Program-made: the position numbers and the translations under genes
Notes under the pieces: generated by a model
Seen by the model: only the letters and a program-made list of their open reading frames with translations
What the model was told of the DNA's origin: nothing
The model's database searches: none
NCBI GenBank assembly: GCA_003599575.1
Contig: QZKV01000024.1
Span: 1 to 58,336 of the forward strand
Length of the DNA: 58,336 nt
Reading direction: 5' to 3'
From: Desulfobacteraceae bacterium
GTDB lineage: Bacteria; Desulfobacterota; Desulfobacteria; Desulfobacterales; Desulfosarcinaceae
Part shown: piece after piece, positions 47,969-55,633 of the stretch
How positions within the stretch are numbered: position 1 is the first letter of the stretch
How the letters are laid out: each line of letters opens with the position of its first letter

Positions 47969-49228
47969 TTAAAAGAAACGTTCCAGTCCGATGGAAAAGA
48001 CATTGCTGTTAAATTCGTTCTCATCCAGGTTGGAAACGTTGCGGATGTGGTCGTATTTTCCAAACACGCGAAAACCCCATGCAATGCTTCGGGAAACCCG
48101 CAGGCTGAGCCAGATCCGCTGATCCGCCCGGCTGGTAGTCTGAAAATCGCTGTATCGATAACTGGCATTTACCCCGGCGCTCCACAGATCGGTCAGGTCA
48201 CGATCGGCGAGGAAAGCCACCGTATGACGGATGGGGAAATCGGGGTCATCCCGGTCATTGAGCTCGAGTGTATAGTCAAGCCTGGTGTCGGTTCCCAGGA
48301 TAAGCGAATGCAAGCCGGCGGTCATCCGGTGACGGTTGCCGGACAGGTTTCCAAAGGGGGATTCGGCATCGATAAAGCTCAACTGATATCTCAGGCGCAG
48401 GTCAAGGTTGCGGAAGATTTCGCGTGAACCCCTCAGCTCCGCGCTGAAAATCTGTTCGAACAGGTCCTTGTCGATGTAGGACCGGTCGATGAAGCCGGCC
48501 AGGGACGTTTGCCACCGCCCGAGCGTGAAATCGAGTTCGGGCCCGAGGCGCAAATTGCCGAAATCAAATTCATCCGCATCCAGATAATCCTGATAATAGC
48601 CGGTGGCCTTTAATTGCAGACCGTTTTGTCTTGTTCCGATGAGCTGTGCCGTTGCCGAACCGATGATCTCAATGAAATAATCGTCTACATCGCCGACCAG
48701 CACTTCACTGTCCGCGATGAGGGCTACGTTGTCATCATAGCCGGGAGTGAAAGAAAGATACCCCCACCACCAGCGGTCTTTCTCGGCCGCAGTGAGTTCC
48801 CGGAGGCGATCGTCGGCCAGCCTGCGAAGCTTTTCGTCCGTGGCTGTGCGGAAAGCGATTTGAAAATGATGCTTTGCCTGGGCTTTTTCACCGCTGGCAC
48901 GCGCTATCAGACCCAGGTTGTAATGGGCCAGGGGGGCGGTCTCCGATTCTGCGGAAAGCCCCTCGAATTCCTTCCGCGCGGCCTTGTAGCGTTTCAATTT
49001 AAAGTAGGTGACGCCGAGATTGTAGCGCAGTGCCGGTGAGTTCAGGCCGGCCCGCTTTGCCGCCTGAAAAAGCGCGAGGGCCTTTGCATAGTTGCCGTCC
49101 GCAAAGGCTTGTATCCCGCTGTCGAACATTTCGGCGGCCGACAGATCAGCGCCTGCCGCTGCACCCGCCGAAAGGGATAACAAGATAGCCGAGGTGAGTA
49201 ATAAAACAGTGGTTCTTAGAAAATGCAT
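47969..49228 (-). CDS. TPR plus outer-membrane beta-barrel protein
   Basis: A 419-residue exported protein. After a signal peptide (about 1-28) come two to three TPR units (about 30-150: YAKALALFQAAKRAGLN; ALRYNLGVTYFKLKRYKAAR; APLAHYNLGLIARASGEKAQAK). From about 155 the sequence is an alternating-residue beta-barrel region (GYLSFTPGYDDNVALI; LRLRYQLSFID; LDYTLELNDRDD) that ends with a terminal Phe, as outer-membrane proteins do. The design resembles surface lipoprotein assembly modifier-type (DUF560) proteins. ATG 49228 follows AGGAGG. It lies 60 bases upstream of the ECF sigma gene. Confidence 0.82.
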   Translation of the reverse strand: MHFLRTTVLLLTSAILLSLSAGAAAGADLSAAEMFDSGIQAFADGNYAKALALFQAAKRAGLNSPALRYNLGVTYFKLKRYKAARKEFEGLSAESETAPLAHYNLGLIARASGEKAQAKHHFQIAFRTATDEKLRRLADDRLRELTAAEKDRWWWGYLSFTPGYDDNVALIADSEVLVGDVDDYFIEIIGSATAQLIGTRQNGLQLKATGYYQDYLDADEFDFGNLRLGPELDFTLGRWQTSLAGFIDRSYIDKDLFEQIFSAELRGSREIFRNLDLRLRYQLSFIDAESPFGNLSGNRHRMTAGLHSLILGTDTRLDYTLELNDRDDPDFPIRHTVAFLADRDLTDLWSAGVNASYRYSDFQTTSRADQRIWLSLRVSRSIAWGFRVFGKYDHIRNVSNLDENEFNSNVFSIGLERFF

Positions 49229-49324
49229 GCATCCTCCTGAATGCTCCGAACAATACAAATCGACCCGAAAGCGTTGCTGACGCTTTTACGGAAATAAAAA
49301 ACGTCGATTTTGGTTAAGGGCCGG

Positions 49325-49753
49325 TCAAATCAGAAGGAGTACCGTGCGGCGGTGGGCCAAAGCCGGACTGAGAAAGTCGGCTTGCTGCGTAAAAAAGGTG
49401 AAATGGATGGAAAAGGCCGGAGACTCTCCCTGCGAGTCCGGCAAAATGGAAAACTCCCCAGGATCTGGATTGCCTCCAAAAGATGCCTTCAGGTCCGGCT
49501 GGTGTTTAAAGCAGGGTATATCGGCACACAAATGGACACATGTCCCTGAAGAGGAACTCCCTTCGTGGCCGCAAGCGCCTCCCGTTTCCCCGCAGCAATC
49601 GAGGCATTCACCGTTGGCACCCAGCTTAATGGCGGCATGCCCTGTTTCGCAGGTGCAAATCACCGTATTTGCCCCAAACACCAGGCCGACCGCGCTGCAG
49701 ATGAGCAAAGCGGGCACTATGAAATGGGCGGCTATTTTTTTTGACAATCTCAC
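49325..49753 (-). CDS. Small exported cysteine-rich protein
   Basis: A 142-residue protein with a signal peptide or anchor (about 1-27, HFIVPALLICSAVGLVFG). A cysteine-rich mature part follows, with VICTCETGHAA, GECLDCCGETGGACGHE, GTCVHLCADIPCFKH (11-12 cysteines, several histidines). The pattern is suited to metal binding. The C-terminal 50 residues are plain. Function is unknown; it lies upstream of the TPR/barrel gene on the same strand but with its own gap. Confidence 0.7.
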   Translation of the reverse strand: MRLSKKIAAHFIVPALLICSAVGLVFGANTVICTCETGHAAIKLGANGECLDCCGETGGACGHEGSSSSGTCVHLCADIPCFKHQPDLKASFGGNPDPGEFSILPDSQGESPAFSIHFTFFTQQADFLSPALAHRRTVLLLI

Positions 49754-50204
49754 AACAGGTCGATCCGAAGTAACATAAACCGTTTAACGTACATTAACTT
49801 GTTGATTCACTTGCACTTGCAGGGGATGAAATTCATCCGGAGCCGGCATTCATAGCTCAGCTTGATTAAAATTGGCAAGCCTTAAAGTCAAGCGGTTTCG
49901 TATTTGATCATTGAACCCGGAAAAGGTCGGGTCGAATTGATGCTTTTTCCATAATTCTTCCATATGGGCGGTTACATTTATCGGACGGGCATGAGTGGGC
50001 GCGGCTCCTCGCGACCCATTGAATGCACGATTTAAGTATCGGCTTTGGGCATTACAGTATTTAAATCCCTACGAACTCCTCCTTTGTCGATGCCATATTC
50101 CCTCTCATTTTGACGTTTAATTTATCGGCCGGCGCCGCCGGCGTGAAGAAGTTTCGTGCAATAAAACATCGGACCCGGTGCGCGGCAATCGGTTGGTGAT
50201 CACT
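49754..50204. other. Gene-free region, nothing recognised
   Basis: Upstream of the cysteine-rich gene, these 451 bases show no frame, repeat or RNA that I recognise. A short AT-rich stretch near 49770-49810 may hold the promoter of the minus-strand gene. Confidence 0.3.
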
Positions 50205-50402
50205 TCAACATAGCAGTTGCCAAAATGGGGTGGTGCGGTTCATTATGGTCGAAGGGTGTTCTCCCTGGTACCTGCAACCCATTTTCTCATAGAACCCCCT
50301 TGCGTTTGGATCGGCGAGAATCCCCAATTCCTTAATACCCTTTGCAATACACCTTTGGCGCAAATGATCGAAAAGTTTCGTTCCTATTCCCTGTCCAATA
50401 TG
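50205..50402 (-). pseudogene. Fragment of a GNAT acetyltransferase gene
   Basis: A minus-strand frame ending with TGA (50205-50207) translates as GQGIGTKLFDHLRQRC then IAKGIKELGILADPNARGFY, EKMGCRYQGEHPS and TIMNRTTPFWQLLC. This matches the second half of a GNAT domain, from the acetyl-CoA-binding Q/RxxGxG/A motif to the C-terminus. A stop codon (50403-50405) lies directly upstream and no first half is present in any frame, so the gene is truncated. Confidence 0.75.
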
Positions 50403-50445
50403 TCAACAACGTACCGCTTTGGGGGATTTGCTTAGTCGGTGAATT

Positions 50446-50529
50446 GGTCGGCCTCGGGGTCGGTATCGGAATCGGAATCGGTATCGATATCGAATTCGAT
50501 TGCGACCCCGATACCGACCCCGACACCGA
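50446..50529. repeat. Palindromic array of 14 hexamers (NNTCGG to NNNCGA)
   Basis: Fourteen contiguous hexamers run from GGTCGG and TATCGG through AATCGG to TATCGA, then CCCCGA and TACCGA. The second half is close to the reverse complement of the first. The array can therefore fold into a long imperfect hairpin. It lies in gene-free sequence next to the GNAT remnant. Confidence 0.85.
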
Positions 50530-51038
50530 ATAGTTACGTCATAATATTAATATGTGTACTAAGGGGCACTAAGACGCATGGCTCACATGGCCCAAAGCGC
50601 CCGCCGGGACCTCCTCCTGCCATGGAATCAGGAGCTCCGTTTGACAGGGACCCGTTTAATTCACGGGGCAGGTCGTGCGGGGCGCAGAGGTTTGGGCGCC
50701 ATTTGCAGCCCATTTCAAGGGCCGCTTGGGCGCAGCGCAGGAAAAGCGGCCCGCACTGTTTGACCACGCCGCTCTTTGGGCGGGGGAGTTTGCGGGCCGC
50801 CCGCAGCAAGCCTTAGCGGCCCTGAAAGGGGCTGCCGGCGCACGAACCTCTGGGTGCCGCACGACCGGTCGAGTTCGGGCAGAATTGCCGCCAGCGATAC
50901 CGAAAGTGGAGACGGTTACTTAAAAAGCGATATATGATATGCGTCGTTGCGGACATCACTTTCAGTCTCTGTGTCTATGTAGATTAGACACTTGGTTTTA
51001 TATTCCCGGAATTTGTAAGCATGGTGTCCGATTGCTCC
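50530..51038. other. GC-rich non-coding region with hairpins
   Basis: No gene is recognised in these 509 bases. Between about 50570 and 50900 the sequence is very GC-rich and contains a perfect nine-base inverted repeat, GGGCCGCTT (50719-50727) and AAGCGGCCC (50744-50752). Long frames on both strands here have biased composition and no homology and look spurious. The last 100 bases turn AT-rich, like the acyltransferase gene that follows on the minus strand. Confidence 0.4.
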
Positions 51039-52163
51039 TCAGCTGAAAACGCTCTTCATAAATTGGATTTTTCTTACAAGGTATGTGAAGAGATAGCTGG
51101 CGGTGATTGCACATAGGGCCACTATAATGAACTTGATTAACGGGTGGATAACCAGCCATTTCAGTGAGACACTGATCGCGATAAGAATTGGAGCATGGAA
51201 CACATACACCCCGAAGTAATTATCTGATAGAAATTTTTGCAGCTTGTTTTGCCTGTTGAAGCGATTCCGGAAAATACTAATGAGTCCGATCGATAGTGTC
51301 ACACAGGAAAAGGATTCCCATAGGGCGTAAGCGAAGGCCTGCCATGTAAGACCGCTGAGTATTTGGGTATCTCCACTCATAGGCCCTCCGAAGATCATTA
51401 ATATTCCAAAACAGGCGTACCCGATGCTGAGCGTGATGATAAACCACTTTTTCCCGGTCTGGTAATCAATGTTGTCAAACAATTCAAGCCTTTTCGAAAT
51501 GATACCAATAATGAACATGACGATGTACCCTGAAAAATAGGGGAACTGAAGATTCATAAACTCAGTCCCAAGCGGCATCTCTATTCTTATTAAAAAGGCT
51601 GGTATTGTGATTGTTAGCGTCAACATGGAAATGTTTACGATATGAATCTTAGGCGAAACCAATGACATCGGTTTTCTTACGAAAATTCGCACGATTATGT
51701 AAAAAAAAGTGAAGAATAACAGCGCCAAGACAAACCAAAGCGGGCCGCTCCAGCTAAAAAAGCCAAGGGATTTTACGCCGTCAATGAAATATTGAATGAT
51801 ATCTTCATTTGGATGGGCCAACTTAACCGCAATTGGATGGATCATCGCAATATAAATCAGCAGTGGTAACCCCAAGCGATACAACCTGTCCTTGATGAAC
51901 CGCGCCGGTCCCTTCACATCGAAGGAGAGAGGTATAAAATAGCCGGCCAACATGAACAGAAAGGACATATCAAAGGATTGTGCCAGGGACAGAAAGGATC
52001 CAAAGAATACCATTGATGCGATATCCAACGCTTTGTTTTCCACGCGATACCACATGCCCATACCGCTATAAGTTACTGCTGTGTGTACCATAACGACGAC
52101 AATGATTATAACGGCGCGAAGATTGTCGATATACAGCAATCTTATATGTTCTTTGTGTTTCAT
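51039..52163 (-). CDS. Acyltransferase 3 family membrane protein
   Basis: A 374-residue protein with about ten membrane helices. It shows the acyltransferase_3 pattern: RLLYIDNLRAVIIIVVVMVHTAV with the conserved catalytic-type His near 27, SFDMSFLFMLAGYF and FIKDRLYRLGLPLL. Family members O-acylate exported sugars, peptidoglycan or antibiotics. Its GC content is far lower than that of the neighbours, which indicates recent transfer. It is upstream-linked to the radical SAM gene (142 bases apart, same strand). The acceptor is unknown. Confidence 0.9.
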   Translation of the reverse strand: MKHKEHIRLLYIDNLRAVIIIVVVMVHTAVTYSGMGMWYRVENKALDIASMVFFGSFLSLAQSFDMSFLFMLAGYFIPLSFDVKGPARFIKDRLYRLGLPLLIYIAMIHPIAVKLAHPNEDIIQYFIDGVKSLGFFSWSGPLWFVLALLFFTFFYIIVRIFVRKPMSLVSPKIHIVNISMLTLTITIPAFLIRIEMPLGTEFMNLQFPYFSGYIVMFIIGIISKRLELFDNIDYQTGKKWFIITLSIGYACFGILMIFGGPMSGDTQILSGLTWQAFAYALWESFSCVTLSIGLISIFRNRFNRQNKLQKFLSDNYFGVYVFHAPILIAISVSLKWLVIHPLIKFIIVALCAITASYLFTYLVRKIQFMKSVFS

Positions 52164-52304
52164 ACTTTTATGAAATCTGCATGTATAGACTCATCCATAG
52201 AATTTCAAAATTCGCAAAGCGAATTTGCACCCGGGTTACAGTAATTTATATTGTCAAGCCTCGCACTTAAAACTTTCTCTTTCATCTCCATCGAAAGAAA
52301 AAGC

Positions 52305-53366
52305 TTACCGGCGGCTTTGGAGGGCAGCGGAAAAGTCGCTCCAGGCAGCATTTTGTTCGCTGCGTTTATGGCCACGATTGTAATAGCGTGAGGGACCGTA
52401 CCACAAATCCCAATTGCTTTCCTGAAAAATAGAACGACAGTTATTTACAGTTTCTCCTCTTCCTTCTTCTGTCTTCGCCTCGATGTCCCGAGGGTTAGCC
52501 CCGACTTCCGCCCAAAAGAGATTGGCTCCGGCAATCGCGCCCAATGTGCAAGGCTCGTGAGTGCAGTTGCCGATAACAGTTTGTGGCATACCCAATCTGG
52601 TAACAGCCACAATTTGGGCCATCCGCAACTCGCTTATCATCCCGCGCCTGGCTATTTTCGTGCCGGGTATGGATATTCTTCGCGCCGCACCACTGTATGA
52701 CGGGTTGAAAGATGCCGTGAATTCGATCATCTCGGCCAATTCCGCGTTGGTGTGTTCTAGCCCAACCGGCTCGACGCATGTTCCCACTTCAAGACCAGCT
52801 TCCTTGAAGTCGAAGATACTTTTCTTTCTGCTCTCCACCGTAAGGTGGGTGTCTATTCCTTCGCGCAGACGGAGGGCATGATAAACGCCGGCAAAACCAG
52901 CTTCTTTCAGCTTTACGGCATTTCTGAGCGACTGGTCGCCAACATTCGCAATCAATGTCGTTTCAGGCTTCAGGCCTTTCCTGACTTCCATTGCGATTTC
53001 CAGGAACCGTTCAAATGGAAACTGGGCCGTTGACATCATGAACACAGCATTTGCGCCTTCACCTTCGAACTGGCGGGCGTAATCCACTGCTTGCTCATGG
53101 GAGAGCTCTTTGGCCGTGCTGAAAACCCCATTGACTCTGGCAAAAGAACAAAAAAGACATCCGCAGTTGCATGGTGCGAGATTGACGGCAAACTGTGCAT
53201 GGACTTCTGCCTTTCCGTTTGATACCTTTTTCGATATTCGGTTGGCCTCGGCAAAGACCTTGTATGTTTCAGGACAGTCTGGTCGCAGGCTAAGCAAGCA
53301 AATAAGATCTTCTCGTGACAGCACGTCGCCGGCTCGTGATTTGTTTAATATCTCATCAATGTTCAT
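52305..53366 (-). CDS. Radical SAM enzyme, biotin-synthase-like fold, function unknown
   Basis: A 353-residue protein. The cluster motif CNCGCLFC gives CX3CX2C at Cys66, Cys70 and Cys73. Further radical SAM/BioB-like features are ANAVFMMSTAQFPFERFLE, TTLIANVGDQ, GVYHALRLREGIDTHL and a C-terminal part with GNCTHEPCTLGAIAGANLFW. BioB signature residues such as YNHN are absent, so it is not a standard biotin synthase; HmdB/MqnC/ThiH-like relatives are possible. GC is lower than in the housekeeping genes. It lies 67 bases downstream of repeat copy B (minus-strand reading) and upstream of the acyltransferase. Confidence 0.85.
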   Translation of the reverse strand: MNIDEILNKSRAGDVLSREDLICLLSLRPDCPETYKVFAEANRISKKVSNGKAEVHAQFAVNLAPCNCGCLFCSFARVNGVFSTAKELSHEQAVDYARQFEGEGANAVFMMSTAQFPFERFLEIAMEVRKGLKPETTLIANVGDQSLRNAVKLKEAGFAGVYHALRLREGIDTHLTVESRKKSIFDFKEAGLEVGTCVEPVGLEHTNAELAEMIEFTASFNPSYSGAARRISIPGTKIARRGMISELRMAQIVAVTRLGMPQTVIGNCTHEPCTLGAIAGANLFWAEVGANPRDIEAKTEEGRGETVNNCRSIFQESNWDLWYGPSRYYNRGHKRSEQNAAWSDFSAALQSRR

Positions 53367-53432
53367 ATGCTTTTACCTTTGTTTCTTTCCATTACGCGCC
53401 GCTTTCACCAGACGCGACAGGCTATCAAAATA

Positions 53433-53724
53433 GAAACGCCCGGATATTCAGTGCAGTTGACCGGGGGCGGGTTGCTTTTTCAAGGGCGAACATTCTGCGC
53501 AGCGATACAACTCCTTAATCAATTCTTGCAGTCAGATCAAACCTTTTTTGCGCGGCCGAGCAGCATAAGAAGGTATGTGCAAAGCATTGCAACCATGCGG
53601 CCTGTCGGTTTCTTGCCGGAATTGCCAGTATCATACGGCGGCGATAAAATCCGGGACATGAATTATGAAGGTGGGGGAAGGAGGATTGGACGAGCAGGCA
53701 GGCTGTCGGGTATGACAGCAGGTT
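53433..53724. repeat. Dispersed ~300-base repeat, copy B
   Basis: This is the partner of copy A (42848-43147), in the same orientation and diverged by substitutions and small indels. The best conserved part is its right end, where both copies read close to TTATGAAGGTGGGGGAAGGA, then AGCAGGCAGGCT and ATGACAGC. It is not an intact gene. It is followed at once by short AAATCCCCC hairpins. Confidence 0.85.
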
Positions 53725-53735
53725 AAAATCCCCCT

Positions 53736-53789
53736 AAATCCCCCTTTTTCAAAGGGGGATTTTATGGCTCGCCCCTTTTTCAAAGGGGA
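53736..53789. repeat. Two AAATCCCCC-type hairpins
   Basis: AAATCCCCCTTT (53736-53747) and AAAGGGGGATTT (53751-53762) form a perfect 12-pair stem with a three-base loop. A second, shorter copy follows (CCCCTTT at 53773-53779 with AAAGGGG at 53783-53789). Such elements are common dispersed intergenic repeats in several bacterial groups. Confidence 0.85.
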
Positions 53790-53896
53790 CTTCATCGTTA
53801 GCGGCTCGATCGCATTATACGTCACCGAATTATGAAACAGAGTACTAAGGCATTCGTTGTGATTGTGAACCGATCGTCTTTTCGCGGGAGGATTGG

Positions 53897-53928
53897 CTGA
53901 TCCCCTCCCCGGGGTGGGGGGGGATCAG
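53897..53928. terminator. Hairpin downstream of aldehyde dehydrogenase
   Basis: CTGATCCCC (53897-53905) pairs perfectly with GGGGATCAG (53920-53928), with further C/G runs inside. It lies 29 bases after the stop of the minus-strand aldehyde dehydrogenase gene. No T-run follows on that strand, so it is at best an atypical terminator. Confidence 0.5.
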
Positions 53929-53957
53929 GAAAATCAAGACAGAGAAAATTGCAGGCG

Positions 53958-55379
53958 TCAGGGAACCTGAAGCGACTTGATTTCCAGGAATTCTTCCAGG
54001 CCGAAGGGTCCCAATTCGCGGCCGTGGCCGGATTGTTTGTAGCCGCCGAAGGGTGCGCGCAGGTTGAAGCCGCCGCCGTTGATGGACACCTGGCCGGTGC
54101 GCAGGCGCTTGGCCACGCGCTGGGCCCGCTCCACGTTGGCGGACCACACGGCGCCGGAAAGACCGTAAATACTGTCGTTGGCGATTCGCACGGCATCGTT
54201 TTCATCCTTGTAGGGGATGATGCACAAGACCGGGCCGAAAATCTCTTCCTGGGCGATGGTCATGCGGTTGTCGACATCGGCGAAGATCGTAGGCGGTACA
54301 AAATAGCCCCGCTCCAGCCCCTTGGGAGCATCCGGTCCGCCACATACCAGCTTGGCCCCCTCTTCAAGTCCTTTGCGGATATAGGAGCGCACCTTCTCGC
54401 GCTGTGCGGCGCTGACCAGCGGTCCGATGTAGTTTTCAGGATCGTCGGGAGAGCCCATTTTGATATTGGCGGCGGTCGCCTGGGCGATCTCGACCGCTTC
54501 CTGCTGGCGACTGGCCGGCACCAGCATGCGTGTCAAGGCGCTGCAGGTCTGCCCCGAGTTCAAGCACATGTCCTTGACACCGTGCGAAACCGCGCGCTTG
54601 AAATCGGCGTCGTCCAAAACGAGATTGGCCGACTTGCCGCCCAGCTCCAGGGTCACCCGTTTGACCGACTGGGCGGCGAGCTCGCCGATGCGGCGGCCAG
54701 CGCGGGTCGAGCCGGTAAACGAAATCAGATCGACTTGCGGATGGCTGCACATGGCTTCACCCACAATGCCGCCGGAACCGGACACCAGATTGAAGACGCC
54801 GGGGGGCAATCCCACTTCGGCCATGATCTCGGCGAGCAAGAAGGCATTCAAGGGGGCCTCGCTGCTCGGCTTGACCACCATGGTGCAGCCGGCGGCCAGT
54901 GCCGGCGCCACTTTGCCGACGATTTGATGAAGGGGATAATTCCAGGGGGTGATGAACGCGCAAACGCCGGCCGGTTCTTTGACCACCAGCGAGTTGCCGA
55001 TACGCTCCTCCCATTGAACCTCTTTGGCCATCTCGGCGTAGGAGGCCATCACCCCGGTCGGCAATCCGGCTTGGATGGCAACGGCCCAGGTGATGGGCAT
55101 GCCCAGTTCGGAGGAAATGGTTTGGGCGATCTCGTCCTTGCGTTCATTCAGCCGGCCGGCGATCTGGGCAAGGGCCGCAAAACGTTCGGCCGGCGCCGTA
55201 TTGGCCCACCCATCGAAGGCTTTGCGGGCGGCCTGCACGGCCTTGTCCACATCCTTGACGGTTCCGGCCGGGACCCGGCCGCACACTTTTTCGGTAAACG
55301 GATTGATGACCTCGATGGTTTTCGAGCCGGCCGGATCGGTCCAGCGACCATCGATGAAGAATTTATCGTATGTTTTCAT
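53958..55379 (-). CDS. Aldehyde dehydrogenase (NAD(P)-dependent)
   Basis: A 473-residue aldehyde dehydrogenase. It has the catalytic Asn in [19 protein letters not shown] (about 145), the general base Glu in [13 protein letters not shown] (about 244), the nucleophile Cys in [15 protein letters not shown] (about 278) and [17 protein letters not shown] 55379 was chosen because AAGGACGGG precedes it and the family N-terminus (KFFIDGRW) follows; the frame continues 57 codons further upstream without homology. The substrate is not known. It differs from the enzyme at 37218, so the two are distinct paralogues rather than a recent duplication. Confidence 0.93.
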   Translation of the reverse strand: MKTYDKFFIDGRWTDPAGSKTIEVINPFTEKVCGRVPAGTVKDVDKAVQAARKAFDGWANTAPAERFAALAQIAGRLNERKDEIAQTISSELGMPITWAVAIQAGLPTGVMASYAEMAKEVQWEERIGNSLVVKEPAGVCAFITPWNYPLHQIVGKVAPALAAGCTMVVKPSSEAPLNAFLLAEIMAEVGLPPGVFNLVSGSGGIVGEAMCSHPQVDLISFTGSTRAGRRIGELAAQSVKRVTLELGGKSANLVLDDADFKRAVSHGVKDMCLNSGQTCSALTRMLVPASRQQEAVEIAQATAANIKMGSPDDPENYIGPLVSAAQREKVRSYIRKGLEEGAKLVCGGPDAPKGLERGYFVPPTIFADVDNRMTIAQEEIFGPVLCIIPYKDENDAVRIANDSIYGLSGAVWSANVERAQRVAKRLRTGQVSINGGGFNLRAPFGGYKQSGHGRELGPFGLEEFLEIKSLQVP

Positions 55380-55633
55380 GATAAGCCCGTCCTTTGTTGA
55401 AAAGAATAACTTCAAGGCCTGTTTGTTGGATACGACCCACAACACAGTGGCCGGTAAAAAGTCGGGAAAAAAATGATATTCCAAGATGAGGGGCGGCACC
55501 AGCGTTGTCAAGAAAAGGGCACGGCTATCCGGCATTTCTTGGATATGCACGCGCCCGCGCTAAACGATACGAGAAGCTGCATTGCCAGGCCGGCGCTTGG
55601 GAGCGAAGATACAGGGAGACACGGGCCACGGAA

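Noticed and set aside
50534..50923. Small genes on either strand in the GC-rich stretch
   Set aside because: No ribosome binding sites, biased composition, no homology, and both strands are equally open.
52305..53366. bioB (biotin synthase)
   Set aside because: It has the generic CX3CX2C motif but lacks BioB signature residues such as YNHN and is far from bioAFD.
53949..55400. 483-codon plus-strand frame opposite aldehyde dehydrogenase
   Set aside because: Antisense shadow of a gene with all catalytic residues.
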